A stretch of DNA of 64,000 nucleotides from Prolixibacteraceae bacterium (GCA_025210775.1 JAOARB010000006.1:62001-126000), one strand, 5' to 3'; counted from the first letter of the stretch, positions 9,272-18,604 are shown. The notes: generated by a model from the sequence alone, not told the origin. A program made the numbers and translations.

Positions 9272-10303
9272 TTAATGATTGACATAGATTGTACCATAGC
9301 TCATATCAACACGAACTTGACCATTACCCTCAATAGAATTATCCCTATATTCATATATAGTTTTATTTTCCACAACACTTTCAGTGAATTTAGGAGTAGA
9401 TGAATTACAATCTAGGACACCATGAATTAAACTAAAGTAAACATTATTCAATGTATTCATATTTGCATCTAAAAACAAATCTGCTTTACTTAATTTTATG
9501 TTAACGTTAGTATTTGTTAGACTTATATCGTCAATATAGACAGGAGCAAGAGAGTTCACAATATTCATTTTTCCAGAAATATAGCCCAATTTTATCTGCG
9601 ATGATTTTCCAGTCATTTTAACCCCATGTGCTTTCAATATATTCCATTGATCATAGCTTCCTTGCAAAGCAACTCTTTCAGCATACTTAAAATTCACTTT
9701 TGAATAAGAAGAGTAAACATTGCCTCCTTTAATACAACCTGCCGAAAGAGATCCCCCCGAAATGGTAACATTAGAAGCCAATAAAGTATCTGCATTCATG
9801 TTGCAATATTTCATCTTTATTTTCCCTTTCAACTCCTTCCCAACGGTACCTTGAAAGTAAAAATTACTATAATTACCATCCACAGACAGAGATTGATCCC
9901 AATTAGATATACTTACATCAGAGAATAGTGACTTTATTAGTAAGGGATAATATTTTGGAACTCCGATACGATAATTAAATCGAAACTTCCTAACGGTATT
10001 AGTCACAGCACCTCTAGTCTGACTCATGGATAACACACCATCACGAACACGATGAATAACATTAAATCCTTTAAGCTCTTTGGTTGCTTTGCTTTCTGAA
10101 ATATTATTCATTTCAATACGAACATCAACAATAACAGAATCATGTGAGGTTACATAAAACATCACATTTCCATATTCAACATCAAGCGAAATAGAACTAA
10201 AAAGATCTGATGACACACTAAAGTGTTGTTTCTTATCTATCGACGCTACCGATTGATATGTGAAAAATATACCGAATAAGAATAGCAATAAATACTTTTG
10301 CAT
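9272..10303 (-). CDS. Secreted beta-helix protein, DUF4097/DUF2807-like
   Basis: A 343-residue secreted protein with a signal peptide (MQKYLLLFLFGIFFTYQSVA). The mature part is a run of short alternating strands such as ISLDVEYGNVMFYVTSHDSVIVDV and repeated hydrophobic-polar segments. This is the pattern of DUF4097/DUF2807 right-handed beta-helix proteins often called adhesin-like. There is no membrane anchor at the C-terminus. It is the first gene of a probable three-gene unit with the thioredoxin-fold protein (12 bases downstream) and the small lipoprotein. Function unknown. Confidence 0.65.
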   Translation of the reverse strand: MQKYLLLFLFGIFFTYQSVASIDKKQHFSVSSDLFSSISLDVEYGNVMFYVTSHDSVIVDVRIEMNNISESKATKELKGFNVIHRVRDGVLSMSQTRGAVTNTVRKFRFNYRIGVPKYYPLLIKSLFSDVSISNWDQSLSVDGNYSNFYFQGTVGKELKGKIKMKYCNMNADTLLASNVTISGGSLSAGCIKGGNVYSSYSKVNFKYAERVALQGSYDQWNILKAHGVKMTGKSSQIKLGYISGKMNIVNSLAPVYIDDISLTNTNVNIKLSKADLFLDANMNTLNNVYFSLIHGVLDCNSSTPKFTESVVENKTIYEYRDNSIEGNGQVRVDMSYGTIYVNH

Positions 10304-10604
10304 GATATTTTTTTGGTTAATATAAATACGAATCTCTAACCTTTAAATGAATATTTTTCAAAAAAGTAAAGATTCCACAGAACAAAAATAAACAACTAAT
10401 ATCATAAAGAGATCAATAAACATAAGGAATATAGCTTTTTACTAAAAGAAAAAGAATAAATCTCTCGATATTATTATTTATTCCATAATAATATTATATT
10501 TAAATTGAAAAATTGTGTATACTATTAACTCACAATAAAGCTATAATAATTAGCATATTAGAGCAAACATAACAAAGAAAAACTTCAATTATCAAAGATA
10601 AATC
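10304..10604. other. Divergent intergenic region, AT-rich
   Basis: About 300 bases between two divergently read envelope genes. It must carry both promoters, but I see no clean TTG-N19-TAnnTTTG pair on either strand. No ORF, tRNA-like fold or long repeat is visible. Confidence 0.5.
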
Positions 10605-12056
10605 ATGATGAAACATTTTTTATTTCTTCTTTTAATGATCCCATGTCTGACACTTAACACTGTTCAAGGACATACAATGGTCAAAGAGAAGAAGAAAAAC
10701 GTGACCGTTGACAAAAAAGAGAAGAAGAAGAAAGAAAAAAAGGTCAAAGAAAAAAAAGAAGAGAAGAAAAAAGAGGAAAAAGAACCCAAAGCACCGAAGG
10801 TTAAAACTCCTGTTTTAACCAAACACAGAGTAGAAAAAGCATGGGACTTCTCATTCGGAGGAGGAATCACCACATTCTACAAAGAAACAATGGGAGTAAA
10901 CGACTATGCTAAGATGGCTCCATTAGGAACTTTTGGGATACACCGTTCCATCAATGACATCATGATAATTGGATTGGATGCCAACTATGCTACGGTATTA
11001 GGTCAACCAGCACAACCCATGATGATAGATGGTAAATTGAACTTTATTCTTAATTTCTCTAATTTGGCTAATAAAGATGTGGTCGATTCAAAATTCACCT
11101 TCTATGGAAAGATTGGTGGAGGGGTCAATTATTTAGAGCCTACATCAGAACTTCCTAGCCCACTACAGAATATGGTCTATAGTGTTGGCGCAGGACTTAT
11201 TGTAGATTACAATTTCGCCAAACACTTTGCATTACGATTCACTGCAGATGGTAATGTTTTAAGCAAACAATATTACGATGGTACATCTGATAAGGATTAC
11301 AATCTTAATAGAAACCCTGTTTACCTTAATGCAACTCTTGGGTTAGCCTACAAGTTTAACTTTAGACGCAACAAGGAAGAGAAAATGGAGAAATTAGTAA
11401 GATCTCAGAACAAACAATTCTTCCGTAAAGAGGTACACGAATTTGATGTAAAAACAAAAGAATACATTGGTAAAGGAGATGAGTGCTTTGTCGACGTAGA
11501 TGTAATTAAAGGCAAATTCCAAGCAGATGCAAAGCTTGAGCTAGAATTACTACCTGGTATTATGGGCTACAATGAGAAAACGGGGAAATATGATTTAGAG
11601 ACCATCAAAATCATTGATGATAACATGACAGCCAAAGATACAATACACTACCAGTTTAAGCTCAAAGCATCACAAGATTTTGACCGTGGTATTTATGTAT
11701 TAGGTACTTACTCATACATCAACAAGAACAAAAGGAGACCAAAAGTAAAAATCAATTCTTCTGTATATAAAGGAGCAAAATGGGAATTCCGTGTACAACT
11801 TGCGGCATTCAGTAATATTCCTTTCACTAATGATATCGCCAAGAAATTCTTCCGTGTGGATGCTGAAATCATTGATGAAGGAGCCAATGGAATCACCAAA
11901 TTCCTAATAGGACACTTTACCTCATATGCAGAAGCAAAAGAATACTGTAGAAAAATACAAGAAGACACCACCATTAGCGATGCTTTCGTTGTTGGATATA
12001 AAGATGGTGTACGTGTAAGATCATTAAAAGGAGAGCATTTTGGAAGCTACAAATAG
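10605..12056 (+). CDS. SPOR-domain outer-membrane beta-barrel protein with Lys/Glu-rich linker
   Basis: A 483-residue secreted protein. After the signal peptide (to about residue 22) comes a roughly 45-residue stretch made almost only of Lys, Glu and Val/Pro (about 27-72). A beta-barrel-like region follows (about 80-255; FSFGGGITTFYKE, YGKIGGGVNYLEP, ALRFTADGNVLS). Next is a domain of unclear type, and the last 80 residues resemble a SPOR peptidoglycan-binding domain (FRVQLAAFS...FLIGHFTSYAEAKEYCRKI...AFVVGYKDGVRV). SPOR domains bind denuded septal glycan, so a role in linking outer membrane and wall is plausible. A terminator follows. Confidence 0.78.
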   Translation: MMKHFLFLLLMIPCLTLNTVQGHTMVKEKKKNVTVDKKEKKKKEKKVKEKKEEKKKEEKEPKAPKVKTPVLTKHRVEKAWDFSFGGGITTFYKETMGVNDYAKMAPLGTFGIHRSINDIMIIGLDANYATVLGQPAQPMMIDGKLNFILNFSNLANKDVVDSKFTFYGKIGGGVNYLEPTSELPSPLQNMVYSVGAGLIVDYNFAKHFALRFTADGNVLSKQYYDGTSDKDYNLNRNPVYLNATLGLAYKFNFRRNKEEKMEKLVRSQNKQFFRKEVHEFDVKTKEYIGKGDECFVDVDVIKGKFQADAKLELELLPGIMGYNEKTGKYDLETIKIIDDNMTAKDTIHYQFKLKASQDFDRGIYVLGTYSYINKNKRRPKVKINSSVYKGAKWEFRVQLAAFSNIPFTNDIAKKFFRVDAEIIDEGANGITKFLIGHFTSYAEAKEYCRKIQEDTTISDAFVVGYKDGVRVRSLKGEHFGSYK

Positions 12057-12100
12057 GTCATAAAAGCACTACTTTTATCTTCCATTTAGATACAAACGAA

Positions 12101-12134
12101 AAGAGAGAACCCTATTCTGGATTCTCTCTTTTTT
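12101..12134 (+). terminator. Rho-independent terminator after the SPOR gene
   Basis: AAGAGAGAA (12101-12109) pairs with TTCTCTCTT (12122-12130), followed by TTTT. It lies 45 bases after the stop codon. Confidence 0.8.
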
Positions 12135-12328
12135 ATTTCCATGAAGGACAGAAATATAGCTTCCTAACCCAGAAAAGATATCCCGATGATAGAATCCTTA
12201 GATTCTAGTCCATAAAACTTAACGATAAAAAACAACGAAAAGGAAGGACACCCATAAAGCAGTGTCATGTTGCCAGCTTATTTAATCACTAAAGCACTCG
12301 TTCTTAAGATAAGGATCAAAGTATATGC

Positions 12329-12362
12329 AAAAAAAATGTCACTCTATAATATAGAGTGACAT
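12329..12362 (-). terminator. Rho-independent terminator after the THUMP methyltransferase
   Basis: Perfect 12-bp stem ATGTCACTCTAT (12336-12347) / 12351-12362 with a 3-base loop. On the minus strand it is followed by seven T (A-run at 12329-12335). Confidence 0.9.
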
Positions 12363-12385
12363 GAAAATATGATTTAGACGAAAGA

Positions 12386-13570
12386 TTAATCTTCCTCTTC
12401 TTCCTCTGATTGAACAGCATTTTTCTTAGATCCTTCATATAGCTCATAATGATTAAAGCTACACTCTAAAGGACCATTAAATAACTTAATCTTTTGGCTT
12501 GTTTTCAAACCGACACTTTTAAATCCTTCTTTAGATGAAGATAGAATCCATGCATCGTATCCAGCAAATTCTGTCTTTAAGGTATCACCAATAGAACGAT
12601 ATAAGTTTTCAATTGAATTAGGCTTCATACGCTCTCCATAAGGTGGGTTCGTAATAATAATACCTCCATCAACCAAACATTTCAATTCACGAATATCTTT
12701 ATGCTTTAAATGGATATATTTAAACAAATTAGCATTACGGATATTCTTTTCTGCAATTTTCAAAGTACCAGGATGTACATCTGAACCAAGAATAGGATAA
12801 TCAAATTCTTTGTCATAATCATCATCGTATACTCTTTCAAATGCTTCTGGATCAAAATCAGGCCAATTTTCAAAACCAAAACTTTGACGATAAACCCCAG
12901 GAGGAATACCATAAGCAATCATTGCTGCTTCAATAAGTAGTGTACCTGAACCACACATCGGATCCACGAAAGCACTATTTTGGTCCCATCCACTAAGTAG
13001 AATCATTCCTGCTGCCAATACCTCACTTAAAGGAGCATCATTTTGACCTACACGGTATCCTCTACGATAAAGTGCTTCACCTGAACTATCCAAAGATAGG
13101 GAACATTTGTTTCCCATCAAGTGAACATGCACTTTGATGTCTGCATTCTCAGGATCCACCGAAGGACGCTTTTTATACTTCTTTCTGAATTGATCCACAA
13201 TAGCATCCTTAACACGTAGGGACACATACATTGAATTGGCAAACAAATCAGAAGTAACCACTGAATCCAAAGCAAACGTCTTGCCTAGAGTAAGATATTT
13301 TGTCCAATCCACTTTTGAGGCTTCTTCGTAAAGTGTATCACGATTCACCACATCAAATTCATAGATTGGTTTTAATATTCTCAAGGCTGTTCTACAACAA
13401 TAGTTTGCACGATACAGCATTTCTTTATCTCCTTCGAAGCTAACTGCTCTACGTTGCTCTTCAACGTTAGATGCACCTAGGTCGATCAACTCTTTTGCCA
13501 ACACTCCCTCTAAACCAGCGAATGTCTTGGCTACATACTTGTAGTTTTCCACAATAGAACTTTTACCCAT
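12386..13570 (-). CDS. THUMP-domain SAM-dependent RNA methyltransferase (RlmL N-half type)
   Basis: A 394-residue rRNA guanine-N2 methyltransferase homologue. The N-terminal THUMP RNA-binding domain spans about 10-160. The Rossmann-like methyltransferase domain has the SAM motif FVDPMCGSGTLLIEA (about 201-215) and the catalytic motif ITNPPYGERM (about 304-313). By family it should methylate a guanosine of 23S rRNA, like the first half of E. coli RlmL (G2445). It lacks the second (RlmK) half, so I give no symbol. The C-terminus ends in an acidic EEEEED tail. A good promoter lies directly upstream, leaving a very short leader. Confidence 0.85.
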   Translation of the reverse strand: MGKSSIVENYKYVAKTFAGLEGVLAKELIDLGASNVEEQRRAVSFEGDKEMLYRANYCCRTALRILKPIYEFDVVNRDTLYEEASKVDWTKYLTLGKTFALDSVVTSDLFANSMYVSLRVKDAIVDQFRKKYKKRPSVDPENADIKVHVHLMGNKCSLSLDSSGEALYRRGYRVGQNDAPLSEVLAAGMILLSGWDQNSAFVDPMCGSGTLLIEAAMIAYGIPPGVYRQSFGFENWPDFDPEAFERVYDDDYDKEFDYPILGSDVHPGTLKIAEKNIRNANLFKYIHLKHKDIRELKCLVDGGIIITNPPYGERMKPNSIENLYRSIGDTLKTEFAGYDAWILSSSKEGFKSVGLKTSQKIKLFNGPLECSFNHYELYEGSKKNAVQSEEEEED

Positions 13571-13580
13571 TTATTTGTCA

Positions 13581-13609
13581 CAAAAATAGAGGAATTCCAT
13601 GAAAATCAA
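13581..13609 (-). promoter_or_regulatory. Bacteroidota-type promoter of the THUMP methyltransferase gene
   Basis: On the minus strand, TTG (13609-13607), 18 bases, then TATTTTTG (13588-13581), a match to TTG-N17-23-TAnnTTTG. Transcription should begin about 7 bases further, leaving only a few untranslated bases before ATG at 13570. Confidence 0.65.
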
Positions 13610-13622
13610 ACATAGAAAGAAC

Positions 13623-14552
13623 TCAAATTCCACCTCCATCAGTAAATTTTTCCACTCTAGAGCGTCCTTGAATTATTCTACCATAAGGCATTACATCATC
13701 TGTAACCCAAACGTTACCCCCAATTGTAGCATGATGACCTACCGTTACACGTCCTAAAATGGTCGCATTTGAATAGATTACCACATCATTTTCGACAATT
13801 GGGTGACGAGGAATTCCCTTAATTGGATTTCCATTTTCATCCAAAGGAAAGCTCTTTGCTCCTAACGTTACCCCTTGAAACAGTTGTACTCTATCTCCAA
13901 TAATACATGTAGAACCAATAACCACCCCTGTTCCATGGTCAATAGCAAATGATTCACCAATCTGCGCATGGGGATGAATATCGATACCCGTCTCTGAATG
14001 GGCCAACTCTGAGATAATACGAGGAATCATAGGAACACCCAACTTATACAACGTATGTGCAATACGGTAGTTACATATCGCTCTTATCGAAGGATAACTA
14101 AAAACCACCTCTCCACGATGGCTAGCAGCAGGATCATTAAGATAAGCTGCCTCCACATCTTTAGACATCATCTCTCGAATAGTAGGAATACTCTCAATAA
14201 AATTAATCGTAATATCTTTGCTCTTCTCTTTTCTCGACTTCAACAACTCTAATGTTCGCTCTTGACTACAAGAAAAGCACAAACCAGCCAACACTTGCTC
14301 CACCAACAACTCATAGATTTGATCCATCAATAGACCAGTATAATACTTTAACGTAGTAGGATTAATCGGTATAAAACCATAGAAACCAGGAAAGATCAAC
14401 TGTCTACACTTTTCAACTATTTGTTGTAATTCCGAAATACTCGGCATCGGTTCATCGTCATAATGCTCATGACACACCTTTACATATGAAGTTGGAGCTG
14501 CAAGCTCATCCACAATCTTCTCAAATCGTTTTTTTATATCTGGTCTACTCAT
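13623..14552 (-). CDS. cysE: Serine O-acetyltransferase
   Basis: Makes O-acetylserine for cysteine synthesis in the cytosol. The 309-residue protein has an alpha-helical N-terminal part and a C-terminal left-handed beta-helix with hexapeptide repeats: IHPHAQIGESFAIDHGTGVV, IGSTCIIGDRVQLFQGVTLG and later IYSNATILGRVTVGHHATIG. The catalytic-type His and Asp occur in AIDHGTG. The longer N-terminal domain resembles the EpsC group of serine acetyltransferases. The start overlaps the end of the NadR-like gene by 8 bases, so it is co-transcribed with the NAD salvage pair, an unusual partner for it. Confidence 0.92.
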   Translation of the reverse strand: MSRPDIKKRFEKIVDELAAPTSYVKVCHEHYDDEPMPSISELQQIVEKCRQLIFPGFYGFIPINPTTLKYYTGLLMDQIYELLVEQVLAGLCFSCSQERTLELLKSRKEKSKDITINFIESIPTIREMMSKDVEAAYLNDPAASHRGEVVFSYPSIRAICNYRIAHTLYKLGVPMIPRIISELAHSETGIDIHPHAQIGESFAIDHGTGVVIGSTCIIGDRVQLFQGVTLGAKSFPLDENGNPIKGIPRHPIVENDVVIYSNATILGRVTVGHHATIGGNVWVTDDVMPYGRIIQGRSRVEKFTDGGGI

Positions 14553-15093
14553 TTTCTCTCACCTTTAAATTGTCATCTCTTCTTGATAGAAACTCCGCCA
14601 CTACTCTCTTCGCATTAACGAAACGCGCTTCTCCAATACCAGAAACCTCAACATAATTACAATGATATCTTTCTAATTCTTGGCGATATCTCTCATATAA
14701 ATATTCACGGCGTTCACCACCATTCTCTCTTGTTGGGTCATCAATCCACGGCAGGTCACATTTTAATAGAATAAACAGATCCGCCGAATGATCATTAATA
14801 TGATCCAACACAAATTCAGGACAATGATGATATACCTCCTCAAACCAGACCTTGGTCACAAATAGCCAACTGTCATAAAACACCAAGCTATTCTTACTTT
14901 GTAATCGAAGGTCCTCCTCTACCTGATGGTTGGCAATGGCTACCACATCCTCTTCACTATAATCGAGCCCATGGGTTTCAACATACTCTCTTGCATATTC
15001 TGGTACTTCCACCCCATCAAATGCAGAAGCTAAAAAAGCTGCCATGGTTGATTTTCCAACAGATTCAGGACCTGTAATCACAATTCTACACAT
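14545..15093 (-). CDS. NadR-like ATPase/kinase, probable nicotinamide riboside kinase
   Basis: A 182-residue P-loop protein. The Walker A motif GPESVGKST sits at residues 7-15, followed by FDGVEVPEYAREYVE, the pattern of the C-terminal ribosylnicotinamide kinase domain of NadR. A DP-rich Walker B/lid part (DDPTRENGGERREYLYERY) lies at about 117-135. The NMN adenylyltransferase and DNA-binding domains of enteric NadR are absent. It overlaps pnuC by 8 bases. Transport through PnuC plus phosphorylation here would trap nicotinamide riboside as NMN. The substrate is inferred from the neighbour, not read directly. Confidence 0.82.
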   Translation of the reverse strand: MCRIVITGPESVGKSTMAAFLASAFDGVEVPEYAREYVETHGLDYSEEDVVAIANHQVEEDLRLQSKNSLVFYDSWLFVTKVWFEEVYHHCPEFVLDHINDHSADLFILLKCDLPWIDDPTRENGGERREYLYERYRQELERYHCNYVEVSGIGEARFVNAKRVVAEFLSRRDDNLKVRENE

Positions 15094-15706
15094 GTTGCAC
15101 CTCTTGTTTTAGTTCCATCTGCTTCTTCCATTGCATAAATCCCACATATGCAAGGATTGTATACACTCCCATAAGGACAGAAGTAGGATACATATCTTTA
15201 TATAAATAAACGGACATGGAAACAAAATCAATAACAATCCAGAAGATCCATTGTTCTAAGAGCTTACGTGTCATCATCCACGTTGCCACAATACTAAAAG
15301 CAGTAGTAAAAGCATCCACCTTAGGAACAGGAGAATCCGTATAATGGCTTAATATATACCAAATAATAAAATACAAGAGAAAGCTGGAAGAGATAATTGC
15401 CCCCCACTCTTTCTTAGTAGCCTTACGAACCACTACAAGATCTTCATCACTAGATACTGATTTCTTACTACTCCACATATACCAACCATAAAGGCTAATA
15501 AAGACATAGTAGACCTGTAGGCCCATATCAGCATAAAATTTATTTACAAAAAAGACATATATATACAGTAAAGAGGTCAACACACCAAAAAACCAAGTTA
15601 AAATATGCTCTTTAATAGAGCAATATATATACAAAAAACCTAGAATAGCACTGATCCATTCAAGATTCTCATCAGTAATCCATTCCAATACTGTATCCAA
15701 CATCAT
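15086..15706 (-). CDS. pnuC: PnuC-family nicotinamide riboside transporter
   Basis: Inner-membrane facilitator for a vitamin precursor. The 206 residues hold about seven hydrophobic helices; the WxxW-like motif at LYGWYMWSSKK and the later WIFWIVIDFVSMSVYLYKDMYPT and YIGFMQWKK-type stretches are typical of the Pnu family. Some Pnu proteins carry thiamine (PnuT) or riboflavin. I prefer nicotinamide riboside because the next gene is a NadR-like kinase and no thiamine gene or THI-box is nearby. It is the first gene of a three-gene unit in which every junction overlaps. Confidence 0.88.
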   Translation of the reverse strand: MMLDTVLEWITDENLEWISAILGFLYIYCSIKEHILTWFFGVLTSLLYIYVFFVNKFYADMGLQVYYVFISLYGWYMWSSKKSVSSDEDLVVVRKATKKEWGAIISSSFLLYFIIWYILSHYTDSPVPKVDAFTTAFSIVATWMMTRKLLEQWIFWIVIDFVSMSVYLYKDMYPTSVLMGVYTILAYVGFMQWKKQMELKQEVQHV

Positions 15707-15851
15707 TCCTATTTTTTAAATCAATGTAAAGATGCAAATTATTTATGGAATCTAATAAAACAACCAAAGAAGGAACCAATATCACAACAATCCTACATCC
15801 ATAATATTTATATAAATAATAAGATTTAATCTTAATCAACAGTAATGGCAT

Positions 15852-15887
15852 AAAAAAGGGTTATCTCTTAATTAAAAAGAGACAACC
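15852..15887 (-). terminator. Rho-independent terminator after the S41 peptidase
   Basis: Stem GGGTT-A-TCTCTT (15858-15869) / AAGAGA-C-AACCC (15876-15887) with one mismatch, followed on the minus strand by a T-run (A-run at 15852-15857). It lies 40 bases past the peptidase stop codon. Confidence 0.8.
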
Positions 15888-15926
15888 CATAAACTTAAAA
15901 ATCAAATTATGCTATACTAGGAATAT

Positions 15927-17537
15927 TTAAAATATAGTATCTGGAGAGGACAAGATATCGTCATACAGTTTTTTATTATTCAAAATCTCCAAAGCTTTCT
16001 CAATCTCTTTATCTCCCTCATTTAACATCTCATAGAAAGAACCACGAGGATAGATAAAACGAGCCATGATTGCTTTCATCTGTAACGAGATCATCTTATT
16101 AGACTCTAAATCATCAACCGTCTTAATATCTTTGATCTTCTCTTTTGCCAACTTATGCAGATCCGCAATGACAGCATCATCAATTTTATACTCTTTTTTG
16201 TAAACAGAAAAGAGTGGATAAGCATCGATGATTTCAGTTCTATGTTGATTTAAATAATCAAAGACATAAGGGTAAAAGATATCTTCTCGTATCAATCTAT
16301 TGATATAAGTATAACTGATTGTAGAGTCTAGCGGAATATAGATATCTGGCACAATACCTCCTCCACCATAAAAACGACGACGATTCTTTAATGTATAGAA
16401 AAGAGAGGTCGAATCGCGAGATACTTTCGTTGAATCAAAAAGTTCTCCATCTTCTACCCTATTGTAAATATCCTTATAATAGGCAGTCGTTCCTTTTCCA
16501 TAAGGCTTCTGAATATTTCTACCCGCAGGAGTATAATAGTGGGCAATGGTCAATCGCATCAATGAGCCGTCGGTCAACATAAAAGGTTGTTGTACCAATC
16601 CTTTACCAAAAGAACGACGTCCAATGACAACACCACGATCCCAATCTTGTATGGCTCCAGTTACAATCTCACTTGCAGAAGCAGAACCTTCATCTATCAA
16701 AACAACGATTCGTCCCTTTTTAAAGTCCCCATCAGAATCAGAAAAATACTCTTTCACAGGACTATGTAATCCAGAGGTATAAACAATCATTTTATCTTTA
16801 GACAAATACTCATTGGTTATTCCTATCGCAGCACGAAGGTATCCCCCTCCATTGCCCCTTAGATCTAAAATCAGATGTTTAAGGTCATTTTTCTTACTCA
16901 AAGAAGCCAATGCATCTTCAAACTCTTCCACCGTTTGGGCACCGAAGCGGTTTAACTTAATATATCCTGTGTGTGGATCAACCATATAAGAAGCATCCAA
17001 ACTGTAGATAGGTATCTTATCTCTAACCACAGTAAAATTCATTGGAGCAAGACTTCCTCTTAAGACTTTTAATTGCACTTTTGTACCTTTCTTTCCTCGT
17101 AACAATTCGAAGACCTTGGTGTTGGTTAACCCCACCCCAGCAATCTCTTCTTCATCAACAACTAAGATCTTATCACCAGCACGAAGGCCTACCGTTTCAG
17201 AAGGGCCGCCAGAGATAGTACTCATCACCACCAATGTATCGTTTGAGATATTAAAGGTAATACCTATTCCTTCGAAACTACCTTCTAACATCTCATTCAT
17301 CTTCTCAACCTCTTCGGCACTAACATAGCTAGAGTGTGGATCTAAATCAGACAACACTTTCTTTATCGCAGATTCCGTTAGAAGTTGCAGATTAACACTA
17401 TCCACATAATATTCTTCCACAAAATTCAATACACGGGCATACTTCACCGCTTGATTACGTAGAGATTTCTCATCTTGTTGAGCATAACTACAAGAGAAGA
17501 GAAAAAGAGAGATTAAAACCAAAAATATTTTATTCAT
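15927..17537 (-). CDS. C-terminal processing peptidase, S41 family (CtpA/Prc type)
   Basis: A secreted serine protease that trims C-termini of envelope proteins. The signal peptide ends near residue 20 (FSCSYAQQ); the Cys could also be a lipobox. A PDZ domain lies at about 85-165 (EGSFEGIGITF...GLRAGDKILVVDE). The S41 catalytic domain has LDLRGNGGGYL (about 225-235), nucleophile Ser287 in GSASASEI and general base Lys312 in RSFGKGLVQ. The 536-residue length is normal for the Bacteroidota form. It is transcribed alone, away from lrp, with a long AT-rich leader region. Confidence 0.93.
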   Translation of the reverse strand: MNKIFLVLISLFLFSCSYAQQDEKSLRNQAVKYARVLNFVEEYYVDSVNLQLLTESAIKKVLSDLDPHSSYVSAEEVEKMNEMLEGSFEGIGITFNISNDTLVVMSTISGGPSETVGLRAGDKILVVDEEEIAGVGLTNTKVFELLRGKKGTKVQLKVLRGSLAPMNFTVVRDKIPIYSLDASYMVDPHTGYIKLNRFGAQTVEEFEDALASLSKKNDLKHLILDLRGNGGGYLRAAIGITNEYLSKDKMIVYTSGLHSPVKEYFSDSDGDFKKGRIVVLIDEGSASASEIVTGAIQDWDRGVVIGRRSFGKGLVQQPFMLTDGSLMRLTIAHYYTPAGRNIQKPYGKGTTAYYKDIYNRVEDGELFDSTKVSRDSTSLFYTLKNRRRFYGGGGIVPDIYIPLDSTISYTYINRLIREDIFYPYVFDYLNQHRTEIIDAYPLFSVYKKEYKIDDAVIADLHKLAKEKIKDIKTVDDLESNKMISLQMKAIMARFIYPRGSFYEMLNEGDKEIEKALEILNNKKLYDDILSSPDTIF

Positions 17538-17961
17538 AATAGAAGTTTATAAGTGGTGAAGCATAAAATATTACGATAGTTAATAATATAACAATCCGAA
17601 ATAAAATTAGTTTGATTCAATAGCCATTAGTTGTCATCCATAAAATCAAATACACTACGATAGTCTTTATTTATTCGTGACAAAAAAAACCTATCGACAC
17701 AAAGAAATAATATTAAAAATGTTATTCCTAATTTTAATTACAAAGTTATAATTAAGGAAAACAGACACACACCAAAGCCATCTTTTATCAATAGATAAAC
17801 ATTTACCCAAGCAAAAAAAGCTATTATATAACATCTTTTAAAAAGGAACATAATCGACTAAATTAGAGTCAACGATATAACAAAATGCTTATCTTTGCAT
17901 CAAAATACAAGCAATGAGGCACAATAGTGCATTGTCTTCAAACATTTAACAAGGGATAAAA
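17538..17961. other. Divergent AT-rich intergenic region
   Basis: About 420 bases between the S41 peptidase (minus) and the Lrp-type gene (plus). Apart from a TATCTTTG box near the plus-strand gene I see no ORF, repeat or folded RNA. It should contain the peptidase promoter, but I could not find a convincing one. Confidence 0.5.
17890..17897 (+). promoter_or_regulatory. -7 promoter box of the Lrp/AsnC gene
   Basis: TATCTTTG followed by CA, an exact TAnnTTTG match 64 bases before the start codon. The -33 TTG is not clear (TTA at 17863-17865 is the nearest). Confidence 0.5.
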
Positions 17962-18441
17962 ATGAGTAATAAAGGCAAACTAGACGAAATCGATCTTAAG
18001 ATATTAGATATCATTTCACAAAATGCACGCATTCCATTTAAGGACGTTGCCGAACAATGTGGAATCTCAAGAGCTGCTGTTCACCAAAGAGTGAATCGAT
18101 TAACTGAGATGAAAGTGATCATTGGATCAGGTTATCATATTGATCCTAAAAAAGTTGATTATAGCACATGTACCTATATTGGTATATTTTTAGATAAAGG
18201 AGGATTGTATCCAACCGTAGCGGAAGCATTAAAGAACATACCAGAGATTGTTGAGTGTCACTACACCACAGGTCAGTATGCTATCTTTGCTAAAGTTTAC
18301 TCCAAAGACAACGAACATCTGAAGAGCATTCTTATCCACCAGATACAAACCATCAAAGGGATTACCTCTACGGAGACGATCATTTCATTAGAAGAGACTT
18401 TTAGAAGAGAGGTACCTATACATCTCAACAAAGAAGAATAA
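17962..18441 (+). CDS. Lrp/AsnC family transcriptional regulator
   Basis: A 159-residue DNA-binding regulator. The N-terminal winged helix-turn-helix is visible as LDEIDLKILDIISQNARIPFKDVAEQCG...RAAVHQRVNRL (about 7-50). The C-terminal RAM/AsnC effector domain follows (about 70-150; VECHYTTGQYAIFAKVYSKD). It most likely binds an amino acid and controls amino-acid metabolism. The target is not adjacent: both flanking genes are on the other strand. It is monocistronic, with a terminator directly after the stop. Confidence 0.92.
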   Translation: MSNKGKLDEIDLKILDIISQNARIPFKDVAEQCGISRAAVHQRVNRLTEMKVIIGSGYHIDPKKVDYSTCTYIGIFLDKGGLYPTVAEALKNIPEIVECHYTTGQYAIFAKVYSKDNEHLKSILIHQIQTIKGITSTETIISLEETFRREVPIHLNKEE

Positions 18442-18446
18442 AACAA

Positions 18447-18480
18447 AAGAGGGTGTTCGAAAGACATCCTCTTCTTTTTT
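18447..18480 (+). terminator. Rho-independent terminator after the Lrp/AsnC gene
   Basis: AAGAGGGTGTT (18447-18457), CGAA loop, AGACATCCTCTT with two G-T pairs, then a T-run ending at 18480. Confidence 0.85.
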
Positions 18481-18547
18481 GCATAAATAACGAAAACAAA
18501 TTTAAGCCTTAATTTTCCGTTCTGAAATGATCTAAAGACGGGAAAAC

Positions 18548-18579
18548 AAAAAAGACCATCTCCTTAGAGACAGTCTTTT
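18548..18579 (-). terminator. Rho-independent terminator after rlmB
   Basis: Imperfect stem on the minus strand: AAAGAC, a two-base mismatch, TCTC, loop, GAGA, GTCTTT, followed by TTTTTTG. It lies 26 bases after the rlmB stop. Confidence 0.75.
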
Positions 18580-18604
18580 ATATCTTAATCCTCAAAGAGG
18601 AATA

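Noticed and set aside
10664..10873. Minus-strand Phe/Ser-rich ORF
   Set aside because: Antisense image of the Lys/Glu-rich linker of the SPOR protein.
15927..17537. S41 peptidase as a lipoprotein because of FSC near residue 16
   Set aside because: The Cys could be a lipobox, but a signal peptidase I site (SYA-QQ) is equally good; left undecided.
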